Shown here: positions 17,170 through 25,906 of the stretch, one piece after another
Layout of the letters: every line of letters starts with the position of its first letter
Numbering within the stretch: the stretch's first letter is position 1
Source: RHKX01 sp963745755
GTDB taxonomy: Bacteria > Actinomycetota > Thermoleophilia > Solirubrobacterales > 70-9
Direction: 5' to 3'
Length of the DNA: 64,000 nucleotides
Assembly: GCA_963745755.1 (NCBI GenBank)
Contig: CAVUYP010000001.1
Span: forward strand, 2,822,206 to 2,886,205
The notes under the pieces: generated by a model
Database searches by the model: none
What the model saw: the letters and a program-made list of their open reading frames with translations, nothing else
What the model was told of the DNA's origin: nothing
Made by a program: the position numbers and the translations under genes

Positions 17170-19170
17170 TCAGGCCGGCTGCGAGGCGGCCGCCGGCTCG
17201 GCGACGAGCTCGGCGATGTCGACCATGATCCGGTTCAGGTCGAAGTCCTTGGGCGTGTAGACGCGGGCGATCCCGGCCGCGGTCAGGGCGGCGGCATCGG
17301 CGGGCGGGATGATCCCGCCGACGATCACCGGCGCCTCGACGCCGGCCTCGCGAATCAGCTCGACGACGCGGGGGACGAGCTCGCGATGGGAGCCGGAGAG
17401 GATCGACAGGCCGATCACGTCGACGTCCTCCTGGACGGCGGAGGCGGCGATCTCCTCGGGCGTCAGGCGGATGCCCTGGTAGATGACCTCCATGCCGACG
17501 TCGCGGGCGCGGACGGCGATCTGCTCGGCGCCGTTGGAGTGGCCGTCGAGGCCGGGCTTGGCGACGAGGATCCGGATCCGGTGGCCGATCGAGTCGCTGA
17601 CCGCGGCGACCCGCTCGCGCACCTCGGTGAGCAGCCCGGCGTCGCCGCCGACCGCTGAGCCGTCGAGCCCGGTCGGCCCCCGGTAGGCGCCGAAGACCTT
17701 CCGCAGCGCCTCCGCCCACTCGCCGGTGGTGACGCCGGCCTTGGCGGCTTCGATCGTCGCCGGCATCAGGTTCGCGGTCTCGTCGGCGGCGGCCGACGCG
17801 AGGGCTGCGAGGGCGCGCTCGGCGGCGCCGGCGTCGCGGCCGGCCTTCCATTCCTCGAGCGCCTCGATCCGCTCGCGCTCGACCTCGGGGTCGGGGGTGA
17901 GGATGCCGCCGTCGTCGCCGACCGTCAGCGGCGAGTCCTCGGTCTCGGTGAAGCAGTTCTGGCCGATCACCTTGAGGTCGCCGGACTCGATCCGGGTCAG
18001 GCGGTCGCGGTGCGATTCGACGAGGCGGGCCTTCATGTAGGCGACGGCCTCGCTGCTGATCGCGCCGCCGTGCTCGGCGACGACCGCCATCTCGCTGCGG
18101 GCGCCCTCGATCAGCTCGTCGACCAGCCCCTCCATGACCTTCGAACCCTCGAAGATGTCGGGGTAGTCGAGCAGGTCGGTCTCGTTGGCGAGGATCTGCT
18201 GGATCCGCAGGCTCCACTGCTGATCCCAGGGCCGGGGGAGGCCGAGCGCCTCGTTCCAGGCCGGCAGCTGGATCGCCCGCGCCCGGGCGTCGCGGCCGAG
18301 GGTGACGGCGAGCGCCTCGAGGACGATCCGCGGCACGTTGTTCTCGGGCTGCGCCTCGGTCAGGCCGAGCGAGTTGACCTGGACGCCGTAGCGCATCCGC
18401 AGGAAGCGGGGCTCGGTGACGCCGTAGCGCTCGCGGCCGAGCTCCTCCCAGAGGACGCCCATCGCCCGCAGCTTCGCGTGCTCCTCGATGAAGCGGACGC
18501 CGGCGTTGACGAAGAAGCTGATCCGGCCGAACACCTTCGGAAAGTCCTGCTCGGAGACCTGACCGCGCTCGCGGACCGAATCGAGCACCGCGATCGCGTT
18601 GCTGATCGCGTAGGCGATCTCCTGGACCGGTGTCGCCCCGGCCTCCTGGAGGTGGTAGGAGCAGATGTTGATCGGGTTCCAGCTCGGGATCTCGTTGACG
18701 GTGAACGCGACCATGTCGGCGATCAGCCGCATCGACGGCTTCGGGGGGAAGGCGTAGGTCCCGCGCGAGAGGTACTCCTTGATGATGTCGTTCTGGGTCG
18801 TCCCCTTGAGCGAGTCGCGCGGCACGCCCTGCTCGTCGGCGACGGCGACGTAGAGCCCGAGCAGCCAGGCGGCCGTGGCGTTGATCGTCATCGAGGTGTT
18901 CATCTCGGCAAGCGGGATGCCGTCGAGGAGCGTCTCCATGTCGCCGCGGTGGACCACCGAGACGCCGACCTTGCCGACCTCGCCGCGGGCGAGCACAGCA
19001 TCGGGGTCGTAGCCGGTCTGGGTGGGTAGGTCGAAGGCGATCGAGAGCCCCGTCTGCCCCTTCGCGAGGTTGCGCCGGTAGAGCTCGTTCGAGCGCCGGG
19101 CGTCGGAGTGCCCGGCGTAGGTACGCATCACCCAGGGCCGGTCTCGCTCGGGCAGCCGATGCTCGCTCAT
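17170..19170 (-). CDS. ecm: Ethylmalonyl-CoA mutase (coenzyme B12-dependent)
   Basis: Single-chain acyl-CoA mutase of 666 residues that interconverts ethylmalonyl-CoA and methylsuccinyl-CoA by adenosylcobalamin radical chemistry. It matches the Streptomyces MeaA type: start with RPWVMRTYAGHSDARRSNEL, then KGQTGLSIAFDLPTQTGYDP, NTSMTINATAAWLLGLY, NICSYHLQEAGATPVQEIAY and RYGVQVNSLGLTEAQPENNV. The C-terminal B12-binding domain carries KPGLDGHSNGAEQIAVRARD (cobalt-ligating His in DGHSNG), LSILSGSHRELV and IVGGIIPPADA. The length and the absence of a separate small subunit distinguish it from methylmalonyl-CoA mutase. A TAGAAT box lies 6 bases upstream of the ATG. Confidence 0.93.
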   Translation of the reverse strand: MSEHRLPERDRPWVMRTYAGHSDARRSNELYRRNLAKGQTGLSIAFDLPTQTGYDPDAVLARGEVGKVGVSVVHRGDMETLLDGIPLAEMNTSMTINATAAWLLGLYVAVADEQGVPRDSLKGTTQNDIIKEYLSRGTYAFPPKPSMRLIADMVAFTVNEIPSWNPINICSYHLQEAGATPVQEIAYAISNAIAVLDSVRERGQVSEQDFPKVFGRISFFVNAGVRFIEEHAKLRAMGVLWEELGRERYGVTEPRFLRMRYGVQVNSLGLTEAQPENNVPRIVLEALAVTLGRDARARAIQLPAWNEALGLPRPWDQQWSLRIQQILANETDLLDYPDIFEGSKVMEGLVDELIEGARSEMAVVAEHGGAISSEAVAYMKARLVESHRDRLTRIESGDLKVIGQNCFTETEDSPLTVGDDGGILTPDPEVERERIEALEEWKAGRDAGAAERALAALASAAADETANLMPATIEAAKAGVTTGEWAEALRKVFGAYRGPTGLDGSAVGGDAGLLTEVRERVAAVSDSIGHRIRILVAKPGLDGHSNGAEQIAVRARDVGMEVIYQGIRLTPEEIAASAVQEDVDVIGLSILSGSHRELVPRVVELIREAGVEAPVIVGGIIPPADAAALTAAGIARVYTPKDFDLNRIMVDIAELVAEPAAASQPA

Positions 19171-19176
19171 GACGTC

Positions 19177-19182
19177 ATTCTA
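19177..19182 (-). promoter_or_regulatory. -10 box TAGAAT, leaderless
   Basis: On the minus strand TAGAAT is followed by 6 bases and the ATG of the mutase at 19170, with no ribosome site. Confidence 0.55.
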
Positions 19183-19220
19183 GATCGGAAGCGCCGAGCG
19201 CCGCCGCTGCGGCGGCCTTG

Positions 19221-19226
19221 TACGTT
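19221..19226 (+). promoter_or_regulatory. -10 box TACGTT, leaderless
   Basis: TACGTT lies 7 bases before the GTG at 19234. It is divergent from the mutase promoter 38 bp away. Confidence 0.5.
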
Positions 19227-19233
19227 CCCCGCC

Positions 19234-20067
19234 GTGACCGCGACCCGTCTGATCGACGCCCGCCATCTCGGCCTCGACCGCGTGATCGGCGTCTGGGAGC
19301 GGGACGGCGTCCTCATCGATCCCGGGCCGGCGAGCACGATCGAGCGGGTCCTCGCGGCGCTCGGGGAGCAGCGGCCCCGGGCGATCCTGCTCACTCACAT
19401 CCACCTCGACCACGCCGGCGCGACCGGGACGCTGGCAGTCCGCTTCCCCGGCCTCCCCGTCTACGTCCACGAGGCCGGAGCCCCGCACCTCGTCGACCCG
19501 ACCCGGCTGCTGCGCAGCGCCGGCAGGCTCTACGGCGACCGGATGGAGGAGCTCTGGGGCGAGGTCCTGCCGGTGCCGGCGGCCAACGTCGTCGCGCTCG
19601 CCGGCGGCGAGACCGTGGCGGGCCTGGAGGTGCTCGCCGCCCCCGGCCATGCCTCCCACCACGTCGTCTACCTCGATCCCGAGGGCGGCGATGCGTTCGT
19701 CGGCGACGTCGGCGGCGTCCGGATCCCGCCCGGCGAGACGGTCTGGCTGCCGACGCCGCCTCCCGACATCGACCTCGAGCGCTGGCGCGCCTCGATCGCG
19801 GCGGTCGCCGAGCGCCGCCCGGAGCGGCTGCGGCTCACCCACTACGGATCCGCCGAGGACCCCGAGGCGCACCTCGCCGCGACGCTGGCCGAGCTCGAAC
19901 GGCTCGCGGAGAGCTCGCGGGAACGCGACCGCGAGCGTTTCCTGGCCGGCCTCGAGGCGCGGATCGGCGCCGAGCCGCCGGATCTGGCCGAGCGCGTCCG
20001 CTCGGCGATGCCCCCCGAGCAGACCTGGCTGGGCCTCGAGCGCTACCAGCGCCACCGAAAAGGCTGA
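19234..20067 (+). CDS. Metallo-beta-lactamase-fold hydrolase
   Basis: A 277-residue MBL-fold protein. The metal motif THIHLDHAG near residue 55 supplies the H-x-H-x-D-H ligands. PGHASHHVVYLDP gives the next His, GDAFVGDVGGVRI the bridging Asp, and RLTHYGSAEDP the final His. The C-terminal 70 residues are helical and Arg/Glu-rich. Such enzymes hydrolyse thioesters, lactones or phosphoesters (glyoxalase II, lactonase, RNase Z relatives). The closest pattern is an uncharacterised glyoxalase II-like group. The GTG start agrees with the leaderless box. It is divergent from the mutase gene, which is the only context clue to a thioesterase-like role. Confidence 0.85.
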   Translation: MTATRLIDARHLGLDRVIGVWERDGVLIDPGPASTIERVLAALGEQRPRAILLTHIHLDHAGATGTLAVRFPGLPVYVHEAGAPHLVDPTRLLRSAGRLYGDRMEELWGEVLPVPAANVVALAGGETVAGLEVLAAPGHASHHVVYLDPEGGDAFVGDVGGVRIPPGETVWLPTPPPDIDLERWRASIAAVAERRPERLRLTHYGSAEDPEAHLAATLAELERLAESSRERDRERFLAGLEARIGAEPPDLAERVRSAMPPEQTWLGLERYQRHRKG

Positions 20068-20156
20068 ACGGGGACCGCGACTCCTGCGCCTCTTTCGTGT
20101 TCGCAATCTTCGAGGCACCCGATCCGGGCAATGCGGCGGAGGTCCGCCGGCCCGGC

Positions 20157-20162
20157 TACGCT
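20157..20162 (+). promoter_or_regulatory. -10 box TACGCT, leaderless
   Basis: TACGCT is followed by 7 bases and the ATG at 20170. Confidence 0.55.
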
Positions 20163-20169
20163 CACCACG

Positions 20170-20835
20170 ATGACCAAGCGAATCGCACTGACAGCAACGA
20201 TCCTGGCCGCGCTCGCGGTCGCGATCCCTGCCTACGCGGGGATCGCGATCTACAACAACGGCTTCTCGTCGAAGTCCGACTACTCGCAGGTCACCAAGCA
20301 GTCCGGCAAGAAGAAGAAGTGCAAGCGCAACTGGCGCAACAAGGCGGCGCTCGGCTTCACGGTCAAGGGCGGCAAGCAGAACTGCGCGCTGAAGACGCCG
20401 GTCGAGGGGGACACGACCAAGCCCGACCTGATCGTCCAGGTCAACGCGAAGCTGACCGCGAAGACCGAGAAGGCGACGCGCAAGGGCGCCTACGTCGGCG
20501 TCTCGGTCCGTTCGAGCCGCAAGGACGGCTACACGTTCCGGGTCATCCCGAAGACCCGCAAGTGGGAGCTGGTCGAGAACAAGGTCGTGCTCGAGAAGGG
20601 CAAGGACAAGGCGATCGCGGGAATGAAGAAGCGGAACTCCCTGGAGATCCGCGCGAAGGGCGCCAAGATCATCGGCAAGGTGAACGGCAAGAGCATGATC
20701 TCCTACAAGGACCCTGCTCCCGACGACGTCAAGGGCACCGGCACCGGGCTCACCTACGGGATCAAGCAGAAGGTCAAGAAGAAGCAGGCGGTCGGCTTCT
20801 TCGACAAGCTCAAGGTCCAGGTTCCGAACCCCTGA
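20170..20835 (+). CDS. Secreted basic beta-rich protein
   Basis: Exported protein of 221 residues with a Sec signal peptide (MTKRIALTATILAALAVAIP, cleavage likely after AYA). The mature part is very Lys-rich and beta-strand-like: NNGFSSKSDYSQVTKQSGKK, then KDGYTFRVIPKTRKWELVEN and NSLEIRAKGAKIIGKVNGKS. The alternation and the YTFRV...KW pattern resemble LamG or DUF1080-type concanavalin-fold modules that bind cell-surface sugars. No catalytic residues are evident. The two cysteines near KKKCKRNW and KQNCALK could form a disulfide. Function unknown. Confidence 0.7.
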   Translation: MTKRIALTATILAALAVAIPAYAGIAIYNNGFSSKSDYSQVTKQSGKKKKCKRNWRNKAALGFTVKGGKQNCALKTPVEGDTTKPDLIVQVNAKLTAKTEKATRKGAYVGVSVRSSRKDGYTFRVIPKTRKWELVENKVVLEKGKDKAIAGMKKRNSLEIRAKGAKIIGKVNGKSMISYKDPAPDDVKGTGTGLTYGIKQKVKKKQAVGFFDKLKVQVPNP

Positions 20836-20852
20836 CCGGTTCCGCCCCGCGC

Positions 20853-20858
20853 TAGATT
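20853..20858 (+). promoter_or_regulatory. -10 box TAGATT
   Basis: TAGATT precedes the clpS ATG (20892) by 33 bases, leaving a short leader that contains a weak GAGGCAG ribosome site. Confidence 0.35.
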
Positions 20859-20891
20859 GCCGATGGGCATGGGGGCGCAACCGAGGCAGCG

Positions 20892-21179
20892 ATGACGACC
20901 GAGACGATCGAGCGACCGCGGACGTCGGGGCCCGACACGGGCGCCGGCGGCTGGCGCGTGATCGTCCGCAACGACGACCACAACACCTTCGAGCACGTCG
21001 CCGGGACGCTCGCCCGGGTCATTCCCGGAGTCAGCTACGGCAACGGCATGGCGTTCGCGAACACGATCCACAACACCGGCCAGGCGATCGTCTGGAGCGG
21101 CATGCGCGAGCCCGCCGAGCACTACTGGGAGCAGCTGGCCGCGGCCGGGCTGACGATGGCGCCGCTCGAGCAGCACTGA
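20892..21179 (+). CDS. clpS: ATP-dependent Clp protease adaptor ClpS
   Basis: A 95-residue N-degron adaptor that hands substrates with destabilising N-terminal residues to the ClpA/ClpC unfoldase. After a flexible N-terminus (residues 1-20) comes WRVIVRNDDHNTFEHVAGTL, with the NDD/T substrate-pocket motif, and NTIHNTGQAIVWSGMREPAE, with the second-pocket His and the Clp-contacting face. No clp protease gene is adjacent. The gene is followed by a strong terminator, so it is monocistronic. Confidence 0.85.
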   Translation: MTTETIERPRTSGPDTGAGGWRVIVRNDDHNTFEHVAGTLARVIPGVSYGNGMAFANTIHNTGQAIVWSGMREPAEHYWEQLAAAGLTMAPLEQH

Positions 21180-21195
21180 GGCGGCACCGAACGGC

Positions 21196-21220
21196 GAAGG
21201 GCGCCCGGCGGGCGCCCTTC
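21196..21220 (+). terminator. Terminator hairpin after clpS
   Basis: GAAGGGCGCCC (21196-21206) and GGGCGCCCTTC (21210-21220) make a perfect 11-bp stem with a 3-base loop. It lies between convergent clpS and the small Arg-rich gene and can serve both strands. Confidence 0.75.
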
Positions 21221-21228
21221 GGCTTCGA

Positions 21229-21411
21229 TCAGAGCTGCAGGAGCCTGCCGCCGGCGCCGGGCGGCGAGCCGCCGAGGCTGCCGCGCGGCCGGCGCCAGAG
21301 CCCGCGGCGGCGCTTGCGGCGCGCCTCGCGGAGCGTGTGCGCGATCCCCTCCTGGCGCCGGGTCTCGGTGCGGGTGGGGAGGGGCTGTGCGATGAGTGTC
21401 GAGCTGGTCAT
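21229..21411 (-). CDS. Small Arg-rich protein divergent from LysR
   Basis: Protein of 60 residues, MTSSTLIAQPLPTRTETRRQ, then a strongly basic segment REARRKRRRGLWRRPRGSLG and a Gly/Pro-rich end. It is short, but a near-perfect AGGAGG lies 6 bases before its ATG, which is rare in this window. It is divergent from a LysR regulator across a 101-bp AT-richer gap and ends at a terminator. LysR proteins usually control the divergent neighbour. The basic segment could bind nucleic acid or a membrane. No family is recognised. Confidence 0.5.
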   Translation of the reverse strand: MTSSTLIAQPLPTRTETRRQEGIAHTLREARRKRRRGLWRRPRGSLGGSPPGAGGRLLQL

Positions 21412-21500
21412 GGTGCGCCTCCTGGAAGTTCGATTCCGGTGATGGATCCAGGGTGCCGGAGAACCTGAATAAGCGCAATAGATTTGTCTAGACCGATTGA

Positions 21501-21506
21501 TAAGCT
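21501..21506 (+). promoter_or_regulatory. -10 box TAAGCT, leaderless
   Basis: TAAGCT is followed by 6 bases and the LysR ATG at 21513. The similar sequences GAATAAGCGC and TGATAAGCTT in this AT-rich gap could be regulator half-sites. Confidence 0.5.
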
Positions 21507-21512
21507 TGACTG

Positions 21513-22436
21513 ATGCTGGATCTCAAGCGCCTCCGCTTCCTCCGTGCCGTCGCCGAGCACGGGTCGTTCTCGGCCGCCGCCGACGATCTCTACGTCTCGC
21601 AGTCGGCGGTCAGCCAGCAGGTCGCCAACCTCGAGGCCGAGGTCGGCGAGCCGCTCGTCCTGCGGCTGCGCAGCGGCCCGGTGCTGACCGACGCCGGCCG
21701 GCTGCTCGTCGCCCACGCCGAGTCGGCGATGGCGCGGCTCGAGCAGGCCGAGCGCGAGCTCGCCTCGCTGTCCGGGCTCGAGGCCGGCGAGCTGCGGATG
21801 GTCAGCTTCGCGAGCGCCAGCGCCACCGTCGTCACCCGGGCGATCGGCAGCTTCCGGGAGGCCCATCCGGGGATCCGCCTGAGCCTCACCGAGGCCGAGC
21901 CCGAGGAGGCGCTGCCGGCGCTGCGCCGCGGTCGCTACGACGTCGCCGTGCTCTACGACTTCGAGCTGCACCCGTTCGCCGCCGACCCCGACATCGCGAT
22001 GCGCCCGGTGATCGACGAGCGCATGCACCTGGCGCTGCCGCCCGGCCACCGGCTCGCCGGCTGCGAGGCGGTCGACATCGCCGAGCTCGCCGACGAGTCC
22101 TGGCTCTGCGGGAGCAGCGAGACGTCATGCCGGCAGCTGACGCTGCGGAGCTGCGAGCGGGCCGGCTTCGTCCCCGACATCGCCTACGAGAGCAACGACT
22201 ACACGGTCATGCAGGCGCTCGTCTCGGCGGGGATGGGCGTGACCCTGATCCCCGATCTGGCGCTGATGCTCCCGAGTCCCGACATCGCCCTCGTCGAGGT
22301 CGTCCCCGATCCGCCGGTGCGGCGGGTCTGGGCGGCGACCCTCGAGGGCGGCGCCCGCAGCCCGGCTGCGGGGGCGATGGTCGACACTCTGGCCGCGGTC
22401 GGCGCCGAGCTCGCGGCGGTGCCGGCGGCGGCCTGA
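21513..22436 (+). CDS. LysR-family transcriptional regulator
   Basis: A 307-residue LysR-type regulator. The N-terminal winged helix-turn-helix is typical: LKRLRFLRAVAEHGSFSAAA, then LYVSQSAVSQQVANLEAEVG. The effector domain spans residues ~90-295 with the two-lobed periplasmic-binding fold (ELRMVSFASASATVVTRAIG, GMGVTLIPDLALM). The divergent 60-residue Arg-rich gene is its likely target. The effector is unknown. The ATG agrees with the leaderless TAAGCT box. Confidence 0.88.
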   Translation: MLDLKRLRFLRAVAEHGSFSAAADDLYVSQSAVSQQVANLEAEVGEPLVLRLRSGPVLTDAGRLLVAHAESAMARLEQAERELASLSGLEAGELRMVSFASASATVVTRAIGSFREAHPGIRLSLTEAEPEEALPALRRGRYDVAVLYDFELHPFAADPDIAMRPVIDERMHLALPPGHRLAGCEAVDIAELADESWLCGSSETSCRQLTLRSCERAGFVPDIAYESNDYTVMQALVSAGMGVTLIPDLALMLPSPDIALVEVVPDPPVRRVWAATLEGGARSPAAGAMVDTLAAVGAELAAVPAAA

Positions 22437-22450
22437 CCCCGGCCCCGCGG

Positions 22451-23318
22451 TCAGCCCCGGGTGTTCGACTCCATCTCGCCTGCCGGTAGGCCGGGCGGCG
22501 CCCAGCCGGGGCCGTGGTAGAGGACGCCGAGCTTCGCCCGCAGGCCTTCGGCCCGCTTCATGTCGTGCCACATCGCCACGTACTCGTGGAACGCCGCGCG
22601 GACCGGGTTGTAGGTGTGGATGTTCTTGGTCAGGCCGTAGCGGACCCGCTCGCCCTCGGGGGCGTAGGTCCCGAAGAGCTTGTCCCAGACGATCAGGATG
22701 CCGCCGTAGTTGCGGTCGAGGTAGACCTCGTTCGAGCCGTGATGGACGCGGTGATGGGACGGCGTGTTGAGCACGGCCTCGAGCGGGCGCGGCAGCTTCG
22801 CTGATCCGCTCGGTGTGGATCCAGAACTGGTAGATCAGCGACCAGGCCTGGGCGAGCAGGACCATCCACGGCTCGAAGCCGACCGCCGGCATCCACAGCC
22901 AGAACGGCAGGTAGGTCATCGGCACCCAGGTCTGCCGCAGCGCCGTCGAGAGGTTGTAGTGGGTGCTGGAGTGGTGGACGACGTGGCTGGCCCAGAAGAA
23001 CCGACTCTCGTGGCTGCAGCGGTGGAACCAGTAATAGGAGAGGTCGTCGGCGAAGAACAGCAGCACCCAGGTCAGCGGGTTGCCGGGGTCCAGGCGCAGG
23101 GGGGTCAGCTCGTAGATCACCGCGTAGAGGGCGACCACGGCCAGCTTCCAGGCGACGTTGATGACGACGTTGCCGCTGCCGAGCAGCAGGCTCGTGCGGG
23201 TGTCGCGGGCGTCGTAGCCGATCAGATCGTCCTCGTCGCGGGCGTAGCGGAACGACAGCGCCTCGACGACGAGGAGGAGGACGAAGAACGGGATCGCGTA
23301 GTAGAGGACCTCGGCCAC
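22451..23318 (-). CDS. Fatty acid hydroxylase/sterol desaturase family, single frameshift
   Basis: Membrane di-iron hydroxylase, about 288 residues once corrected. N-terminal hydrophobic segments (YAIPFFVLLLVVEALSF, VINVAWKLAVVALYAVIYEL) precede the histidine clusters WFHRCSHESRFFWASHVVHH, STHYNLS and TPSHHRVHHGSNEV, which together make the di-iron site. At about 22799-22801 one extra base breaks the frame between FWIHTERIS and the expected KLPRPLEAVLNTPSHH continuation. Both sides are well conserved. The GTG start at 23318 has a TACCAT box 9 bases upstream. Likely reaction: O2-dependent hydroxylation of a lipid. Confidence 0.85.
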
Positions 23319-23327
23319 GGCCCGGCA

Positions 23328-23333
23328 ATGGTA
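23328..23333 (-). promoter_or_regulatory. -10 box TACCAT with overlapping inverted repeat
   Basis: On the minus strand TACCAT precedes the GTG at 23318 by 9 bases. Just upstream, the plus-strand sequence AACTGGTTGGACCGGTT is a 7-bp imperfect inverted repeat around TGG, a possible repressor site. Confidence 0.35.
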
Positions 23334-23347
23334 ACTGGTTGGACCGG

Positions 23348-23648
23348 TTAGTCGCGCTCGGCGGCGATCAACATGTGCCAGACCGGGTAGACCGGCTTGT
23401 TGTAGTGGTCGAACACCGACTCGCGAGCCTCGGCGACCTCGTCGGACGACCAGAAGCGATCGAAGTCGCCGCGCGACTCCCAGACAGTCGTCTGCACGAA
23501 GTGCAGGTGGTCCTCCTCGGAGCGGGTCAGCGAGAACGACCTGGCGCCGAACGAGGGCGCCCGCTCGAGCGCCGGCATCCAGACTCTCGTACCAGCGATC
23601 CGCCCGCCAGGGGTTGATATGCCAGTTGACAACGTTGACCTCGGCCAT
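23348..23648 (-). CDS. Antibiotic-biosynthesis-monooxygenase-like small protein, frameshifted
   Basis: Dimeric alpha/beta-barrel type small protein, about 99 residues after correction. The start MAEVNVVNWHINPWRADRWY is in one frame. VWMPALERAPSFGARSFSLT and DHLHFVQTTVWESRGDFDRF are in the next, separated by one extra base near 23585-23590. The pattern of an alternating strand, W-E-S, then F-D-R-F-W-S-S-D matches ABM-domain proteins that oxidise small aromatics or degrade haem. It follows closely behind the histidine kinase on the same strand, with the hydroxylase downstream. Confidence 0.6.
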
Positions 23649-23663
23649 CAGCAGATCCGCATC

Positions 23664-25100
23664 TTATTGACCCGCGGCGGCGCTCGGCATGTACAGGATC
23701 ATCCGGGCGCCGCCGAGCGCCGACTCGCCGATCTCGATCCGGCGCCGACTGGGCGTCGGCGAGCTCGCGCGAGATCGCCAGGCCGAGGCCGAAGCCCCCG
23801 TAGTCGCGGCTGCGGGACGCCTCGAGGCGGGCGAAGCGATCGAAGACCCGTTCGCGGTCGGCCGCGGCGATCCCGGGGCCGTCGTCGTCGACGCTGAGCG
23901 ACGCCGCGGCGACGCCCGGAGGCGGCGGCTCGACCGCCACGACGACCCGCCGCTCGCCGTAGGCGAGGGCGTTGGCGAGCAGGTTGCGGGCGATCCGGAC
24001 CGTGTCCTCGCGGCGGCCGCGAACGCCGGTCGGGCCACCGGCGTCGAGCTCGACCCGGGCCGCATCCGCCTCGGGGAGCGCCGCCACGACCTCGGCCGCG
24101 ACGGCGGCGAGGTCGAAGTCCGCGACCGGCTCGCCGTCGGAGCCGGCATCGAGCCGGGCGAGCTGCAGCAGCCCGTCGACGAGCGCCGCCCATCCGCAGC
24201 GCCTCCCGCTCGATCAGGCCGGTCACCCGCGCCACCTCGCCGGGATCGGGGGATGGGTCGGCGGCGAGCACCTGCGCCTGGCCGAGGATCGCCGTCAGCG
24301 GCGTCCGCAGCTCGTGTGAGGCGTCGGCGACGAACGCCCGCTGCGACTCGAACGCCGCCTCGAGCCGATCGAGCATCCGGTCGAAGCTCTCGGCGAGCGA
24401 GGCGATCTCGGCGACGCCGGTGCGGGCGTCCATCCGCAGGTCGAGGCGGCCGGCGTCGACGGCGGTCGCTCGTTCCGCCATCCGTTCGAGCGGCCGGGCG
24501 GTCCGGGTGGCGATCAGCAGGCCGAGGCCGGCGGCGACGATCACCGTCAGCGATCCGACCAGCAGGAACGTCGCCGCCACCTGGTGCTGCGCCTGCTCGG
24601 TCGGCGCTCCCGGCTCACCGGCCTGGACGATCGCCGGCCCCGAGGGGGTCGCGACCGTGCGGGTCAGCAGCCGCAGCTCGCCGCTACCGGCGAGGTCGAT
24701 GCTCGTGAACCCCGGCCCGGCGTCGAGCAGGGCGCGGAGCTGGTCCTGCTCGGACTGCTCCTCGCTGCCGTCGTCGCCGTGGTCGGCGCCCCCCTGCGAG
24801 AGCTCGAGCAGCGACCGACTGGTTGCTGATCGGCCGCGGCGCGCCCGGCACCTGCGCGATCAGCAGTCGCGAGCCGGCCAGCGCCTGGGCGTCGATGTAG
24901 GACCGCGCCGCCGCCGCCTCGCGGCCCGGGGGTGCGGCTGCGATCCGGGCGACGAGGCCGTCGGCCTGGACGATCAGGTCCTGGTCGGTGCGATCGTCGA
25001 GGCGGCTGCCGACGAGGTTGTAGACGGTGACGCCGACGACCGCGATCGAGGCGACCGCGAGCGCCGCGATCGCCGCCGTCAGGCGGGTCCGCAGGCTCAT
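23664..25100 (-). CDS. Sensor histidine kinase with three frameshifts
   Basis: HAMP-containing sensor kinase, partner of the response regulator whose stop overlaps its ATG (ATGA). In order: a first membrane segment (LTAAIAALAVASIAVVGVTV), an extracytoplasmic region, a second membrane segment (FLLVGSLTVIVAAGLGLLIA), HAMP (TARPLERMAERATAV), the phospho-acceptor helix FVADASHELRTPLTAILGQ, and the ATPase N box NLLANALAYG, DDGPGI and FGLGLAI. The frame changes near 24815-24825, 24185-24195 and 23740-23750. All conserved blocks survive, so either the sequence is faulty here or the gene died very recently. The end MILYMPSAAAGQ is in the last frame. Confidence 0.78.
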
Positions 25101-25767
25101 CGGCGGCCGCCGTCGACGAGCCGGTAGCCGGCCGATCGGACCGTCTCGATCGCCGCCGGGTTGCCGAGCTTGCGGCGCAGGTAGCCGACGTAGACGTCGA
25201 CGACGTTGGTGCCGGGGTCGTGTTCGTAGCCCCAGGCCTCGGCCAGCAGCCGATCCCGCGAGAGGGCCTGGCCGGGATGGCGGGCGAAGCAGGCGAGCAG
25301 CGCGAACTCCCGTGGCGACAGCGCGACCTCCTCACCGCCCGACCAGACTCGGCGGCTGAGCAGGTCGATCTCGATCGTCGCCGACCCGCAGCCGGCCGGC
25401 CTCGGCGGTCCCCGGTCCGCAGCTGGGCGCGGATCCGCGCGAGCAGCTCCGGGACCGAGAACGGCTTCGTCACGTAGTCGGTCGCACCGCTGTCGAGGCC
25501 GGCGATCCGGTCCTCGACCTCGCCCTTCGCGGAGAGGATGATCACCGGCAGCAGCGGCCGCACCTTGCGGACCGCCGCCAGCACCTCGAAGCCGTTTCGC
25601 TCCGGCAGCATCAGATCGAGGACGACCAGATCGGCCTCACCCTCGAGGATCAGCTTCTCGCCGGATCGGCCGTCGGTGGCGAGCGCCACCGAGTAGCCGG
25701 CGGCCTCGAGCCCGCGGACCAGGAAGTCGGCGATGGCCGGTTCGTCCTCGACGACGACGATGCGCAT
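25097..25767 (-). CDS. OmpR-family response regulator, single frameshift
   Basis: Two-component response regulator. The receiver has the acidic pair in VVVEDEPAIADFLVRGL, the phosphorylated Asp in DLVVLDLMLPERNGFEVL and the Lys in ATDYVTKPFSVPELLARI. After LRAQLRTGD the frame shifts (about 25390-25430) and the winged-helix DNA-binding domain resumes as IEIDLLSRRVWSGGEEVALS through SRDRLLAEAWGYE to ETVRSAGYRLVDGGR. One missing base restores about 223 residues. It overlaps the kinase start by 4 bases. A TAGAGT box 6 bases before the ATG indicates leaderless transcription of the pair. Confidence 0.85.
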
Positions 25768-25773
25768 CGGCCG

Positions 25774-25779
25774 ACTCTA
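25774..25779 (-). promoter_or_regulatory. -10 box TAGAGT, leaderless
   Basis: On the minus strand TAGAGT is followed by 6 bases and the ATG of the response regulator at 25767. Confidence 0.5.
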
Positions 25780-25906
25780 ACCCGGCGATGACGGCGGCCG
25801 GGCGGACCGAGCGCCGCCTGAGAGGACTCTCATCGAACCCTCGGCGACCGCTTATCGATCGCCCCGAGCATCACCGCCTCACCCGTCCCCGACGAAAGGA
25901 ATCGGA

